This document shows positions 33,955 through 42,767 of a stretch of 58,237 nucleotides of DNA, piece after piece. The notes under the pieces are model-generated. The model saw nothing but the letters and a program-made list of their open reading frames with translations. It searched no databases and was not told where the DNA came from. Location of the stretch: the NCBI GenBank assembly GCA_020160955.1, contig JAIUOX010000012.1, positions 1-58,237 of the forward strand, in the 5' to 3' direction. The first letter of the stretch is position 1, and every line of letters starts with the position of its first letter. Position numbers and translations under genes: made by a program. Source of the stretch: Pseudomonadota bacterium (GTDB lineage: Bacteria; Pseudomonadota; Alphaproteobacteria; Reyranellales; Reyranellaceae).

Positions 33955-35799
33955 ATGGACCAGAAGAACTTCGTCGTCGCCATCGTGCTCTCGGTGCTGA
34001 TCATCGTGGGCTGGCAATACGCCTTCCCGCCGGCCAAGACGCCGCCCGCCCCGACCACGCAGCAGCAGCAGCAGGCCACCGCGCCGGGCGGCACGGCCGG
34101 CACCCCGGCGACGCCGCAGCCGGGCGGCGCCCCGGGCACCGTGCCGGGTGCCCCCGCCCAGGCCGCGCAGGTCGTCAGCCGCCCCGAGGCGCTGGCCCTC
34201 ACCCCGCGCGTCACCTTCAACACGCCCGAGCTGCTCGGCTCGATCTCGCTGAAGGGCGCGCGCATCGACGACGTGCGCCTCGTGAAGTACCGCGAGACGG
34301 TCGATCCCAAGAGCGACCCGGTGGCGGTGCTGTCGCCGGTCGGCAGCGCCCATCCCTACTACGCCGAGTTCGGCTGGTCGGCCGCCGACCCGACGGTGAA
34401 GGTGCCCGGTCCCGACACGCTGTGGACCGCCAGCGCGCCGAGCGTGGCGCCGGGCAAGCCGGTGCGGCTGACCTGGGACAACGGCCAGGGCCTGCTGTTC
34501 GCGCTCGACGTCGCGCTCGACGACTTCTTCATGTTCACCGTGAAGCAGAGCGTCGAGAACAAGTCGGACAAGCCGGTGACGCTGTACCCGTGGAGCCTCG
34601 CGGTGCGCTACGGCGAGCCCAAGGCCGACGGCACCTACATCCTGCACGAGGGCCCCTACGGCGTCTTCAACGGCAGCCTCAAGGAGTTCAGCTACTCGGA
34701 CTTCAAGGACAAGCCGAAGCAGAACTTCACGACGACCGGCGGCTGGGTCGGCATCACCGACAAGTACTGGATGGCGACGCTGGTCCCCGACCAGAAGCAG
34801 AAGGTCGACGTCACGCTGCAGCGGACCGGCAACGCGCCGGACCAGAAGTACCAGATCGACTTCGTGACGCCGCAGAAGGTGGTCCCGCCGGGCGCCACCG
34901 AGTCGTCGCAGTCGATGCTGTTCGCCGGCGCCAAGATCGTGCGCGTGATCTCGGACTACGAGAGCCGCTACAGCATCGAGAAGTTCGACCTGACGATCGA
35001 CTGGGGCTGGTTCTCGTTCTTCACGCGGCCGCTGTTCTGGCTGCTCGACTGGCTGTACCTGCACCTCGGCAACTTCGGTCTGTCGATCCTCGTGCTGACC
35101 GTCATCGTCAAGGCGCTGTTCTTCCCGCTCGCCAACAAGTCCTACAAGGCGATGAGCAAGATGAAGGCGCTGCAGCCGGAGATGGAGAAGCTGAAGGAGC
35201 GCTTCGGCGAGGACCGCCAGCGGCTCAACCAGGAGATGATGCAGCTGTACCGCCGCGAGAAGGTCAACCCGGCGGCGGGCTGCCTTCCCATCATGGTGCA
35301 GATCCCGGTGTTCTTCGCGCTCTACAAGGTGCTCTACACCACCATCGAGATGCGCCACGCGCCGTTCTACGGCTGGATCAAGGACCTCAGCGCGCCCGAC
35401 CCGCTGACCATCCTGACCGGCTTCGGCCTGTTCAACTGGCAGGTCCCGGAGTTCCTGCACTTCTTCAACATCGGCATCTGGCCGCTCATCATGGGCGTCA
35501 CGATGTTCCTGCAGCAGAAGCTGAACCCGCAGCCGACCGACCCGGTGCAGGCGCGCGTGTTCCAGTTCCTGCCGATCATGTTCACCTTCATGCTGGCGCC
35601 GTTCGCCGCCGGCCTGGTGATCTACTGGGCGTGGAGCAACATCCTGTCGATCGGCCAGCAATGGACGATCATGCGCCAGCACGGCAAGCCGACCGCCGCG
35701 GTCGCGGTCGCGACGCCGGCCGACGGTGGCGGCAAGAAGGGCGGCGGCCCGGGCGGCAACCCGGGCGGCAGCGGCGGCGGCGGCAAGAAGAAGCGCTGA
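33955..35799 (+). CDS. yidC: Membrane protein insertase YidC
   Basis: The 614-residue Oxa1-family insertase has an N-terminal helix (about 6-24), a Gln/Pro/Gly-rich linker, and a large periplasmic domain (about 60-350). The insertase core has five helices: FGLSILVLTVIVKALFFPL with the conserved Arg/Lys groove region, a cytosolic coiled hairpin MKALQPEMEKLKERFGEDRQ, and AAGCLPIMVQIPVFFALYKVL. The lysine-rich Gly tail (GGGGKKKR) is typical for ribosome contact. It overlaps the start of yihA (TGATG). Confidence 0.97.
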   Translation: MDQKNFVVAIVLSVLIIVGWQYAFPPAKTPPAPTTQQQQQATAPGGTAGTPATPQPGGAPGTVPGAPAQAAQVVSRPEALALTPRVTFNTPELLGSISLKGARIDDVRLVKYRETVDPKSDPVAVLSPVGSAHPYYAEFGWSAADPTVKVPGPDTLWTASAPSVAPGKPVRLTWDNGQGLLFALDVALDDFFMFTVKQSVENKSDKPVTLYPWSLAVRYGEPKADGTYILHEGPYGVFNGSLKEFSYSDFKDKPKQNFTTTGGWVGITDKYWMATLVPDQKQKVDVTLQRTGNAPDQKYQIDFVTPQKVVPPGATESSQSMLFAGAKIVRVISDYESRYSIEKFDLTIDWGWFSFFTRPLFWLLDWLYLHLGNFGLSILVLTVIVKALFFPLANKSYKAMSKMKALQPEMEKLKERFGEDRQRLNQEMMQLYRREKVNPAAGCLPIMVQIPVFFALYKVLYTTIEMRHAPFYGWIKDLSAPDPLTILTGFGLFNWQVPEFLHFFNIGIWPLIMGVTMFLQQKLNPQPTDPVQARVFQFLPIMFTFMLAPFAAGLVIYWAWSNILSIGQQWTIMRQHGKPTAAVAVATPADGGGKKGGGPGGNPGGSGGGGKKKR

Positions 35800-36449
35800 T
35801 GCCGTCGGACACGCCGGACGGCCTGTCGCCGGCCGAGCTCGAGGCCGGCCGCAAGCTGTTCGCCGGTCCCTGCGAGTTCGTGGCCGGCGCGGCGACCTTC
35901 GAGTCGATGCCGGGCATCTCGCTGCCCGAGGTCGCCTTCGCCGGCCGCTCCAACGTCGGCAAGTCGAGCCTGGTCAACGCCCTGACCGGCCGGCGCACGC
36001 TGGCCCGCACCTCGTCCAAGCCCGGCCACACGCGGCAGATCAACTTCTTCGACCTCGCCGGGCAGGTCTTCCTGGTCGACCTGCCGGGCTATGGTTTCGC
36101 CAAGGTGTCGCGTTCGATGAAGGAGGCGTGGCAGGACCTCGCCTCCGCCTACCTGCGCGGCCGGCCGACGCTCAAGCGGGTGTGCCTGCTGATCGACTCG
36201 CGGCATGGCGTCAAGGAGAGCGACCGCGAGACCATGAAGAACCTCGATAGCGCGGCGGTGTCCTACCAGATCGTGCTGACCAAGGCCGACCAGCTGCGGG
36301 CCAAGGACATCCCGGCGGCGATCGCCGCCGCCGAGGCGGTGGCGCGCAAGCACGGCGCCGCCCACCCGGTGGTGGTGGCGACCAGCAGCGAGACCGGTTT
36401 CGGCATTCCCGAACTGCGGGCCGAGTTGAGGGCGGTGGCGGCGGCCTGA
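35799..36449 (+). CDS. yihA: Ribosome biogenesis GTPase YihA/EngB
   Basis: This 216-residue GTPase is needed for 50S subunit assembly. It has G1 GRSNVGKSSL, G2 KPGHTRQINF, G3 DLPGYGFAKV, G4 TKADQL and G5 TSSETG in order. The ATG at 35799 overlaps the yidC stop. The pre-G1 segment FVAGAATFESMPGISLPEVAF is family-typical. In many alphaproteobacteria argB follows directly; here three other genes intervene. Confidence 0.96.
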   Translation: MPSDTPDGLSPAELEAGRKLFAGPCEFVAGAATFESMPGISLPEVAFAGRSNVGKSSLVNALTGRRTLARTSSKPGHTRQINFFDLAGQVFLVDLPGYGFAKVSRSMKEAWQDLASAYLRGRPTLKRVCLLIDSRHGVKESDRETMKNLDSAAVSYQIVLTKADQLRAKDIPAAIAAAEAVARKHGAAHPVVVATSSETGFGIPELRAELRAVAAA

Positions 36450-36493
36450 GCCGCCGCCTGCCGTCGCGATGTGAGCCCTCTGGGGCGAGCCCT

Positions 36494-37453
36494 CTAGCGC
36501 GTACCCTGCGGCAGGCCGCCCGGCGGCCCGGCGGGCGCCGGGGCGCGCTGCTGCGCCGGCGGGGTCGCCGGCCGTGCCGGCTGGGCGGGGGCGGCCGGCG
36601 CCAGCTTCTTCACCAGCTCCTGTGTCCGCGCCGCCTCGGCTTCCTGGAACTTCTTGATCTCGTCGGGATCGAGGAAGCGGTCCTTGTTGGTGTCGGTGTC
36701 GAAGAACTCCTTCACCGAGTAGGCCGTCAGCTCGGGCCGGTCGATGATGCCGTCCTTGTTGGTGTCGATCGACTGGAACTTCTGCAGCACCAGCTGCTTG
36801 CGGATCTCGAACGGCAGCAGGCCCTGGGCCTGCTGCCCGTCGGCCGGGCCGGCCATCACGAGGTATTCCTGCTGGGTGACGCGGCCGTCGCCGTTCTTGT
36901 CGAGCTTGTCGGCGTCGCGCATCTGCATGTCGATCAGGTCGTTCAGCGTCACCATGCCCTTGCGCCTCTCGGCCTCGGCGCGCATGCGCTCGGCGTCCTG
37001 GCGCTGCTGCATGCGCTGCATGATCAGCCGGATTTCGGGCTCGGTGATCTTGTTGTCGCGATCGGTGTCGAGCTGGTTGAACTCGGCCTGGATCGGCGCC
37101 TCGGCCTCGCTGCGCTCGATGAAGCCGCTGCCATTGGTGTCGAGGCTGGTGAAGGCCGAGCGCAGCATCTTGCGCCGCTCCTCGGCGTTCGGACCGCCCG
37201 GCTGGTCGGTGGCGTAGGGCGCGTCGGCGAGCTTGAGGAACTCGTCGATCGACAGCTTGTTGTCCTTGTTGGTGTCGAGTTCCTCGAACGACTTCAGCCG
37301 GTACTTGAGGAAGTCGACGCGGGTCACCTCGCCCTTCTTGTTGACGTCGATCTCGACGAACCATTGCGGCAGGGGCGGCGGCGCCGGGGGCGCCTGGGCC
37401 AGGGCCAGTGACGGCAGGGCCAACAGGCACAACGACAGGACGGTCTTCTTCAT
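36494..37453 (-). CDS. Secreted seven-EF-hand calcium-binding protein
   Basis: The 319-residue protein has a signal peptide (cleavage after LALAQ) and seven EF-hand-like loops starting at D36, D60, D105, D129, D185, D230 and D254. DTNKDNKLSIDEF, DKNGDGRVTQQEY and DTNKDGIIDRPEL are the best examples. A charged helix (QQRQDAERMRAEAERR) divides loops 4 and 5, and a Pro/Ala-rich tail ends the protein. Loop 1 (DVNKKGEV) is degenerate. The periplasmic role is unknown; calcium buffering or sensing is inferred from the motifs. It lies between yihA and argB but on the opposite strand. Confidence 0.9.
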   Translation of the reverse strand: MKKTVLSLCLLALPSLALAQAPPAPPPLPQWFVEIDVNKKGEVTRVDFLKYRLKSFEELDTNKDNKLSIDEFLKLADAPYATDQPGGPNAEERRKMLRSAFTSLDTNGSGFIERSEAEAPIQAEFNQLDTDRDNKITEPEIRLIMQRMQQRQDAERMRAEAERRKGMVTLNDLIDMQMRDADKLDKNGDGRVTQQEYLVMAGPADGQQAQGLLPFEIRKQLVLQKFQSIDTNKDGIIDRPELTAYSVKEFFDTDTNKDRFLDPDEIKKFQEAEAARTQELVKKLAPAAPAQPARPATPPAQQRAPAPAGPPGGLPQGTR

Positions 37454-37654
37454 CGCACTCTCATTTTTCCCCGGTCCTGCAAGATAAAGGCCGGCAGGCG
37501 GTCGCACCATGGGCGAATGGTCCCGGATGGCCCCCGGAATGCTGCACGAACAAGGCAAGAGGATGGCGTCCCGGACGGCGAGCTATGCGCCATCGTGCTG
37601 CCACGGAGTAACGGTGCCATGCGATAGTTCGTGAGACCGTCCCGGAGGCCAAGC

Positions 37655-38134
37655 GTGCCGATCTACCTTGAGATCTCGCCCCTGCATCGCCTCGTCACCA
37701 TCGTGGCGCGCGGCACCGTGAACGGTCCCGAGGTCCGCGCCAGCGCCCAGAAGCTGGCCGATGCCAAGGTCCGCCGGTTCGCCAAGATCGTCGAGATCGC
37801 CAGCGCCGCCTTCGATTTCACGCCCGAGGACATCGCCAGCCTGGCCACCCTGCTGCGCGGCTCCGACAACGACCCGCGCGGCCCGGTCGCCTTCGTGGTC
37901 GGCACCCGCGAGTCGCCGTTCGCCAAGCGCTTCGCCGAGCACACCGCGGCGGAGGGGCCGGTCGAGCTGTTCCGCTCGCTGCACGAGGCCCGGGCGTGGA
38001 TCGCCCGCCAGCTGGCGGCCCCCGCCCGCAAGCCGATGCCCGCCGCGACCACCTGGGCCGATCCCGACCGCCATGGCACGGTGATCGTGGGCGAGCGCCA
38101 GCGCGACTACACGACCCGCGAACTGATCAGCTAG
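37655..38134 (+). CDS. STAS/SpoIIAA-like small protein, unknown function
   Basis: The 159-residue protein begins MPIYLEISPLHRLVTIVARGTV and shows an alternating strand-helix pattern (ASAQKLADAKVRRFAKIVEIA, PVAFVVGTRESPFAKRFAEHT, VELFRSLHEARAWIARQL) reminiscent of STAS-like domains seen in Bradyrhizobium-type proteins. The start is GTG 37655 because GGAGG at 37644-37648 is six bases upstream. The C-terminal 35 residues look disordered. No function can be assigned. The gap 37454-37654 before it presumably holds divergent promoters, but I saw no clear boxes. Confidence 0.7.
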   Translation: MPIYLEISPLHRLVTIVARGTVNGPEVRASAQKLADAKVRRFAKIVEIASAAFDFTPEDIASLATLLRGSDNDPRGPVAFVVGTRESPFAKRFAEHTAAEGPVELFRSLHEARAWIARQLAAPARKPMPAATTWADPDRHGTVIVGERQRDYTTRELIS

Positions 38135-38169
38135 GCCGCGCCGCTGTCAGGCGGCATCGTGCGCCGCCA

Positions 38170-38841
38170 TCAGGCGGCATCGTGGAAGATCAGGCCCAGG
38201 GTGAAGCGTTCACCGCGGCGGATCGTCGACACGCCGTGGCGCATCGCCGTGCGATGGACGCCGCGGGTTCCCTGCGCCGGCCGCTGGTTGACCGCGAAGG
38301 CGACGGCATCGCCGCGGCCGAGCGGCACGACCGTGCCGCGCGACTGCTTGCGCGGCCGCTGCTCGACCAGCATGAACTCGCCACCCTCGAAGTCCTGCCC
38401 GGGCTCGCTCAGCAGCACGGCGACCTGCAGCGGGAAGACCAGCGGGCCGTAGAGGTCGCGGTGCAGGCAGTTGTAGTCGCCGGCGCCGTAGCGCAGCAGC
38501 AGCGGGGTCGGGCGCGGCTGGCCGTTCGCGTGGCAATGGGCCAGCCAGTCCGACAGGCGGTCCGGGTAGCGCGCCGCGACGCCCAGCGCCGCGTTCCAGC
38601 GGTTGGCGACGACGGCCAGCGCCGGGTAGAGCGCCTGGCGCAGCGCCTCGACCGGCCCGGGCAGCGGGTAGGCGAAGTAGCGGTAGTCGCCCTGGCCGTA
38701 GCCGTGGCGCTGCATCACGACATGGCTGCGGAACCGCTCGGGGGCCTGCCACGACGCGGCGAGGTCCCGGCAGGCGGCCGCGTCGAGCAGGCGGGGAAGG
38801 ACGCAGAAGCCGTCGCGCGCCAGGGTGTCGTCGTCGATCAT
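38170..38841 (-). CDS. 2-oxoglutarate/Fe(II)-dependent oxygenase
   Basis: The 223-residue enzyme has the facial triad HRDLYG (H127 and D129) and distal histidine H202 in RHGVSTIRRGERFTLGL, with R212 to bind 2-oxoglutarate, as in prolyl-4-hydroxylase-type proteins. LLRYGAGDYNCLHRD and GGEFMLVEQRPR are typical surrounding strands. The start ATG 38841 precedes LARDGFCVLPRLLD, the usual N-terminal helix. The substrate is unknown. The 3' end including the stop is duplicated (TCAGGCGGCATCGTG at 38147-38161 and 38170-38184). Confidence 0.85.
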   Translation of the reverse strand: MIDDDTLARDGFCVLPRLLDAAACRDLAASWQAPERFRSHVVMQRHGYGQGDYRYFAYPLPGPVEALRQALYPALAVVANRWNAALGVAARYPDRLSDWLAHCHANGQPRPTPLLLRYGAGDYNCLHRDLYGPLVFPLQVAVLLSEPGQDFEGGEFMLVEQRPRKQSRGTVVPLGRGDAVAFAVNQRPAQGTRGVHRTAMRHGVSTIRRGERFTLGLIFHDAA

Positions 38842-38908
38842 CCGGACATCCTGCCGCGGCTGGCCGGCTTCTTCTATCCGCGGCCCGCCTGTATTAGAAT
38901 GCCGCTTG

Positions 38909-38935
38909 GCCCTCTCCCGCCCGGAGAGGGCTTTT
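38909..38935 (+). terminator. Terminator-like hairpin in the argB leader
   Basis: A 9-bp stem (38909-38917 with 38923-38931), a CGCCC loop and TTTT (38932-38935) lie only 22 bases before the argB ATG and point along its strand. It either ends a short upstream transcript or acts as an attenuator or repeat-derived hairpin in the argB 5' UTR. Confidence 0.5.
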
Positions 38936-38957
38936 GCCAACGTGGGGACGCGCTGAG

Positions 38958-39878
38958 ATGGCCGAGCCGGTCCAGACTGACAAGGAGCAGAAGCGGCTCA
39001 TCCGCATGGCGGAGACCATCTCCAAGGCCCTGCCCTACATGCGCCGGCACAACGACGCGACCTTCGTGGTGAAGTACGGCGGCCACGCCATGACCGATCC
39101 GAAGCTGGGCGACCTCGTGGCGCGCGACATCGTGCTGATGAAGCAGGTCGGCATGAACCCGGTGGTGGTCCACGGCGGCGGCCCGCAGATCAACAAGATG
39201 CTGGAGCGCGTCGGCATCAAGAGCACCTTCGTCAACGGCCTGCGCGTCACCGACGCGGCGACGATGGAGATCGTCGAGATGGTGCTGGCCGGCTCGATCA
39301 ACAAGGCGATCGTCGCCGACATCAACGAGTGCGGCGGCATCGCCGTCGGCATCTGCGGCAAGGACGGCAACCTGATCCTGGCGCGCAAGGTCACCGAGAT
39401 GCGCGACCCCAAGAGCGGCGAACTGCTGAAGGTCGACCTCAAGCAGGTCGGCGAGCCGGCCAAGATCAACGTCATGGTGCTCGAGCAGCTGCGCCGCGCC
39501 GACGTCATCCCGGTGGTGGCGCCGATCGGCTTCGGCGTCGACGACGAGCTGACCTACAACATCAACGCCGACACCTCGGCCGGCGCGATCGCCGGCGCGA
39601 TGAAGGCCAAGCGGCTCTTGTTCCTGACCGACGTGCCGGGCGTGCTCGACAAGAACGGCCAGCTGATCCCCGAGATGACGGTCGACCAGGCGCGCGCCCT
39701 GATCGCCGACGGCACGATCTCGGGCGGCATGATCCCGAAGGTCGAGAACTGCATCGACGCGGTGAACTCCGGCGTCGAGGCGGCGGTCATCATGGACGGC
39801 CGGGTGCCGCACTGCCTGCTGCTCGAGGTGTTCACCGAGAGCGGCATCGGCACGATGGTCCGCCGGAACCGGGCCTAG
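38958..39878 (+). CDS. argB: Acetylglutamate kinase
   Basis: ArgB (306 residues) phosphorylates N-acetylglutamate, the second step of arginine synthesis. It has the amino-acid kinase blocks [69 protein letters not shown] and [14 protein letters not shown]. The N-terminal helix ([20 protein letters not shown]) corresponds to the arginine-sensitive type, so feedback inhibition is likely. The ATG at 38958 fits the family. A weak purine run is the only ribosome site. Confidence 0.97.
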   Translation: MAEPVQTDKEQKRLIRMAETISKALPYMRRHNDATFVVKYGGHAMTDPKLGDLVARDIVLMKQVGMNPVVVHGGGPQINKMLERVGIKSTFVNGLRVTDAATMEIVEMVLAGSINKAIVADINECGGIAVGICGKDGNLILARKVTEMRDPKSGELLKVDLKQVGEPAKINVMVLEQLRRADVIPVVAPIGFGVDDELTYNINADTSAGAIAGAMKAKRLLFLTDVPGVLDKNGQLIPEMTVDQARALIADGTISGGMIPKVENCIDAVNSGVEAAVIMDGRVPHCLLLEVFTESGIGTMVRRNRA

Positions 39879-39926
39879 GCCGGAACCGGGCTTGAAACGC
39901 CCCATTTCGGCGCATATCTAGCCCCG

Positions 39927-40457
39927 ATGGCCCTGCTGCCCATCCTCACGGCGCCCGACCCGCGCCTCAAGAAGAAGTCCGATGCCGTGGCGTCGGTCGA
40001 CGACGAGACGCGCCAGCTGATGGACGACATGCTGGAGACCATGTACGCCGCGCCCGGCATCGGCCTGGCGGCGCCGCAGGTCGGCGTCCTGAAGCGGGTG
40101 ATCGTGCTCGACATCGACCGCGAGGACACCAAGACCGGCCCGCTGTTCATGGCCAACCCCGAGATCGTCGAGGCGTCCGACGAGGACGCGGTCTACGAGG
40201 AGGGCTGCCTGTCGGTGCCGGAGCACTATTCCGACGTGGTCCGCCCGGCCCGCGTCACGGTGCGCTACCTCGACCGCGACGGGAAGCGCCAGGAGCTGGC
40301 CTGCGAGGGCCTGCTGGCGACCTGCGTGCAGCACGAGATCGACCACCTCGACGGCATCCTGTTCATCGACCACATCTCCGCGCTGAAGCGGAACATGATC
40401 CTGCGCAAGCTGCTCAAGGCGCGGAAGGAAAAGGAACGCGAGGAAGCGGACGCTTAA
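39927..40457 (+). CDS. def: Peptide deformylase
   Basis: This 176-residue metalloenzyme removes the N-formyl group from nascent proteins. It has motif 1 GIGLAAPQ (44-51), motif 2 EGCLSVPE with metal ligand C94, and motif 3 QHEIDHLDG with H136, E137 and H140. The C-terminal basic helix (ALKRNMILRKLLKARKEKERE) is long, as in alphaproteobacterial type 1 enzymes. The stop codon TAA abuts a palindromic repeat. Confidence 0.97.
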   Translation: MALLPILTAPDPRLKKKSDAVASVDDETRQLMDDMLETMYAAPGIGLAAPQVGVLKRVIVLDIDREDTKTGPLFMANPEIVEASDEDAVYEEGCLSVPEHYSDVVRPARVTVRYLDRDGKRQELACEGLLATCVQHEIDHLDGILFIDHISALKRNMILRKLLKARKEKEREEADA

Positions 40458-40520
40458 AGGTCCCTCGCTGCGCTCGGGATGACAGCATTCTTGTCATCCC
40501 GAGCGCAGCGAGGGACCTTT
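40456..40520. repeat. 29-bp stem palindrome between convergent def and SAF-oxidoreductase genes
   Basis: Bases 40456-40484 are the reverse complement of 40492-40520 with a 7-base loop. Each arm ends in AAAGGTCCC/GGGACCTTT, so a short T-run follows the stem in both directions. It overlaps the def stop codon and lies four bases from the opposing stop, acting plausibly as a bidirectional terminator. Confidence 0.9.
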
Positions 40521-40524
40521 CGCG

Positions 40525-41886
40525 TTACTGCGCGGCGATCTTCGCCTCGGGCGCGAAGGCGGCTTCCATCTCGCGGCGGATCTTCACCGCGGTCAGGCTC
40601 TCGTCCATCGCCACGTCGGCATAGGTCAGCGACTGGCCGGCCTTGATCGGCTTCAGGAGCTTCACGTTGTGCGCCAGCCCGAGCGGCAGGCTGCCGAGCG
40701 AGGTCGACTTCCCGGCCGGGAACAGCTTGCCGTAGACCGTGTAGCCGCCCTCGCCGTCGAGCATCTCGCCGGGCTTGAGGTCGCGCTTGGCGGTCGCGAT
40801 GACGTCGGCGTGGAAGCCGATGGCGCAGCCGGTCGGCTCCTTGCGCAGGCCGATCGAGGCGACCGACATGCCGACCTCGAGGCCGATCAGGTGCCAGCGC
40901 TTGTACATCACCGAGTAGCGACCCGACGGGTCGGTCTGCAGCATGTACTCCTCGAAGCAGTTCTTCTGGTACTCGGTCGAGGCCTCGAACACGACCCAGA
41001 CGCCCTTGCGGATCTCGTAGGGAATGGCGCGGCCGTCGCGCTCCAGCGAGCTCGCGACCTCGACCTGGCCCTTGTGGTGCAACTGGCCGCCCTCGGACAC
41101 CGGGCGCATCACGAACGGCAGGTCCTCGACCGAGCAGGGTGGGAAGGCGAGCCCGTCCGGCGCCGGCGTCAGGCCGGTGGCATTGGCGACCGCGGTGCTC
41201 TCGATCGCCGGCTTCGAGCCGTCGAGGAACGAGTTGAACATCTTCGGGTTGAGGCCGCCGCGCTTGGCCTGCTCCTCGTTGAGGCCCCAGTACTTCCACA
41301 CCGTCTCGGGCGTCGACTGCGCGAAGTGCGGCAGCCACTTGTGGCCGCGGCCGGCCGCCGTGACGGTGAAGCCCGAGGTCCGCGCCCAGTCGACCAGCTC
41401 GCAGATCAGCGCCGGCTGGTCGCCGTAGGCGAGGCTGTAGATCACGCCGGCCTCGGCGGCGCGCTTGGCCAGCAGCGGGCCGCAGAAGGCGTCGGCCTCG
41501 ACCGTCACCATGACCACGCTCTTGCCGTGGCGGAAGGCCTCCAGGGCGTGCTCGACCGCGGCGATCGGGTCGCCCGTCGACTCGACGATGATGTCGATCT
41601 CGGGATGGCTGACCAGGGCGCGCCAGTCGTCGGTCAGGAAGGTGTTGCCGTGCTTGCGCGCCTCGGCGAACGACGCGGCGGCCGTGACGTCGGGCGACCA
41701 GCCGAGCCGCGCCAGGTTCTCCCGCGCGCGCGGCGGCGACAGGTCGGCGATGCCCAGCAGGTGGATGCCCGGCGTGGTCGGGATCTGCGACAGGTACATG
41801 GCGCCGAACTTGCCGGCGCCGATCACGCCGATGCGCAGCGGACGGTTCTCGGCGGCGCGCGCCAGCAGCATGCGATGGAGGCTCAT
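40525..41886 (-). CDS. NAD(P)-binding oxidoreductase with C-terminal SAF domain
   Basis: The 453-residue protein has an N-terminal Rossmann fold (RIGVIGAGKFGAMYL) and homoserine-dehydrogenase-like middle blocks (IDIIVESTGDPIAAVEHALEA, VVMVTVEADAFCGPLLAKRA). The C-terminal SAF domain (GYTVYGKLFPAGKSTSLGSL to IKAGQSLTYADV) is related to the antifreeze/FlgA/altronate dehydratase fold. Proteins of this architecture act on small sugar acids or related hydroxyacids, but the substrate is not determined here. GGGAGAG lies before the ATG at 41886. It is the last gene of the GntR-PhyH operon. Confidence 0.82.
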   Translation of the reverse strand: MSLHRMLLARAAENRPLRIGVIGAGKFGAMYLSQIPTTPGIHLLGIADLSPPRARENLARLGWSPDVTAAASFAEARKHGNTFLTDDWRALVSHPEIDIIVESTGDPIAAVEHALEAFRHGKSVVMVTVEADAFCGPLLAKRAAEAGVIYSLAYGDQPALICELVDWARTSGFTVTAAGRGHKWLPHFAQSTPETVWKYWGLNEEQAKRGGLNPKMFNSFLDGSKPAIESTAVANATGLTPAPDGLAFPPCSVEDLPFVMRPVSEGGQLHHKGQVEVASSLERDGRAIPYEIRKGVWVVFEASTEYQKNCFEEYMLQTDPSGRYSVMYKRWHLIGLEVGMSVASIGLRKEPTGCAIGFHADVIATAKRDLKPGEMLDGEGGYTVYGKLFPAGKSTSLGSLPLGLAHNVKLLKPIKAGQSLTYADVAMDESLTAVKIRREMEAAFAPEAKIAAQ

Positions 41887-41915
41887 GGTTTCTCTCCCGG
41901 GTCCGGTTCGTTCGG

Positions 41916-42716
41916 TTATTCCGCCGCGGCCTTGTGGCGGGCGGCGCGCACCACGCAGTCGTCGTCCCACGCGTCGATCGGCGTGAAGTCGCGGTGGGCG
42001 ATGTACTCGGGCCGCTTGAAGCGGCGGATGGCGTTGGAGACGGCGTTGTAGGTCACGTAGATGATCTGGCGGTCCCACGGCGACATGTTCGGCGGGCTGC
42101 CATGCACCAGCGTGCCGTGGAAGAAGATCGCCGAGCCCGGCCCGCCCTTCGGGCAGACGATGCCGCCCTGCTCGACCAGGCGGGAGATCGTGTCGTTGTC
42201 GATCACCCACAGCGGGTACGATGTCGTGGTGAGGTCGTGCTTGGCGTCGATCGCGCCCCTCTTGTGGCTCTTCGGGATGAACCACAGCGGGCCGTTGAAC
42301 TCGTTGACCTCGTCGATGAACACCGCGAGGTTCATGGCGCGGGCCTCGGGCATGTCGTCGTCGGCCTTCCAGGTGCCGTAGTCCTGGTGCCACTGCCAGA
42401 CGTCGCCGTCGAACGCCGCCTTCCCGTTGATCTTGAACTGGTGGATGTAGGTCTTGTCGCGCAGCATCTGCTCGGCCGGCTCGACGAAGCGCGGGTGGTG
42501 GACCAGCGCCTCGAACACCGGGTGGTAGGTGTGCACGGCGAAGGCGGTGCGCACGACGTCGCCGGTGCGCTCGCGCACGTTCTCGGGGCGGCGCTGGGCG
42601 AACACCTCGGGGACCGCGCTCTTCAGCAGCTTCGTCTCCTCGGCGGAGAAGTAGTTGGGGAAGAACAGGTAGCCCTGCTCGTCGAACTCGGCGAGCTGTT
42701 GCGGCGTCAGCTTCAT
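41916..42716 (-). CDS. Phytanoyl-CoA dioxygenase (PhyH/EctD-like) family protein
   Basis: The 266-residue Fe(II)/2-oxoglutarate oxygenase has facial triad H110 and D112 (WHQDYGTW) and distal H205 (LVHGSPPNMS) with R216 for 2-oxoglutarate. NEFNGPLWFIPKSHKRG is close to the ectoine-hydroxylase-type signature. Because no ectABC genes are present and EctD-specific residues cannot be checked here, it is called only as PhyH family. It is the middle gene of an operon led by a GntR regulator. The two enzymes suggest hydroxylation followed by NAD-dependent oxidation or cleavage of an unknown metabolite. Confidence 0.88.
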   Translation of the reverse strand: MKLTPQQLAEFDEQGYLFFPNYFSAEETKLLKSAVPEVFAQRRPENVRERTGDVVRTAFAVHTYHPVFEALVHHPRFVEPAEQMLRDKTYIHQFKINGKAAFDGDVWQWHQDYGTWKADDDMPEARAMNLAVFIDEVNEFNGPLWFIPKSHKRGAIDAKHDLTTTSYPLWVIDNDTISRLVEQGGIVCPKGGPGSAIFFHGTLVHGSPPNMSPWDRQIIYVTYNAVSNAIRRFKRPEYIAHRDFTPIDAWDDDCVVRAARHKAAAE

Positions 42717-42767
42717 GGCATTCCTCCGGGAGTCTTGTTGGTTCGTTATTGGCGCGCGTCCGCCGCG

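Noticed and set aside
40456..40520. Insertion sequence or CRISPR repeat
   Set aside because: There is no transposase, no target duplication visible and no regular spacer array; it is an isolated palindrome of a dispersed family.
41916..42716. Ectoine hydroxylase EctD
   Set aside because: The PhyH signature is close, but no ectoine genes adjoin and EctD-specific residues cannot be verified here.
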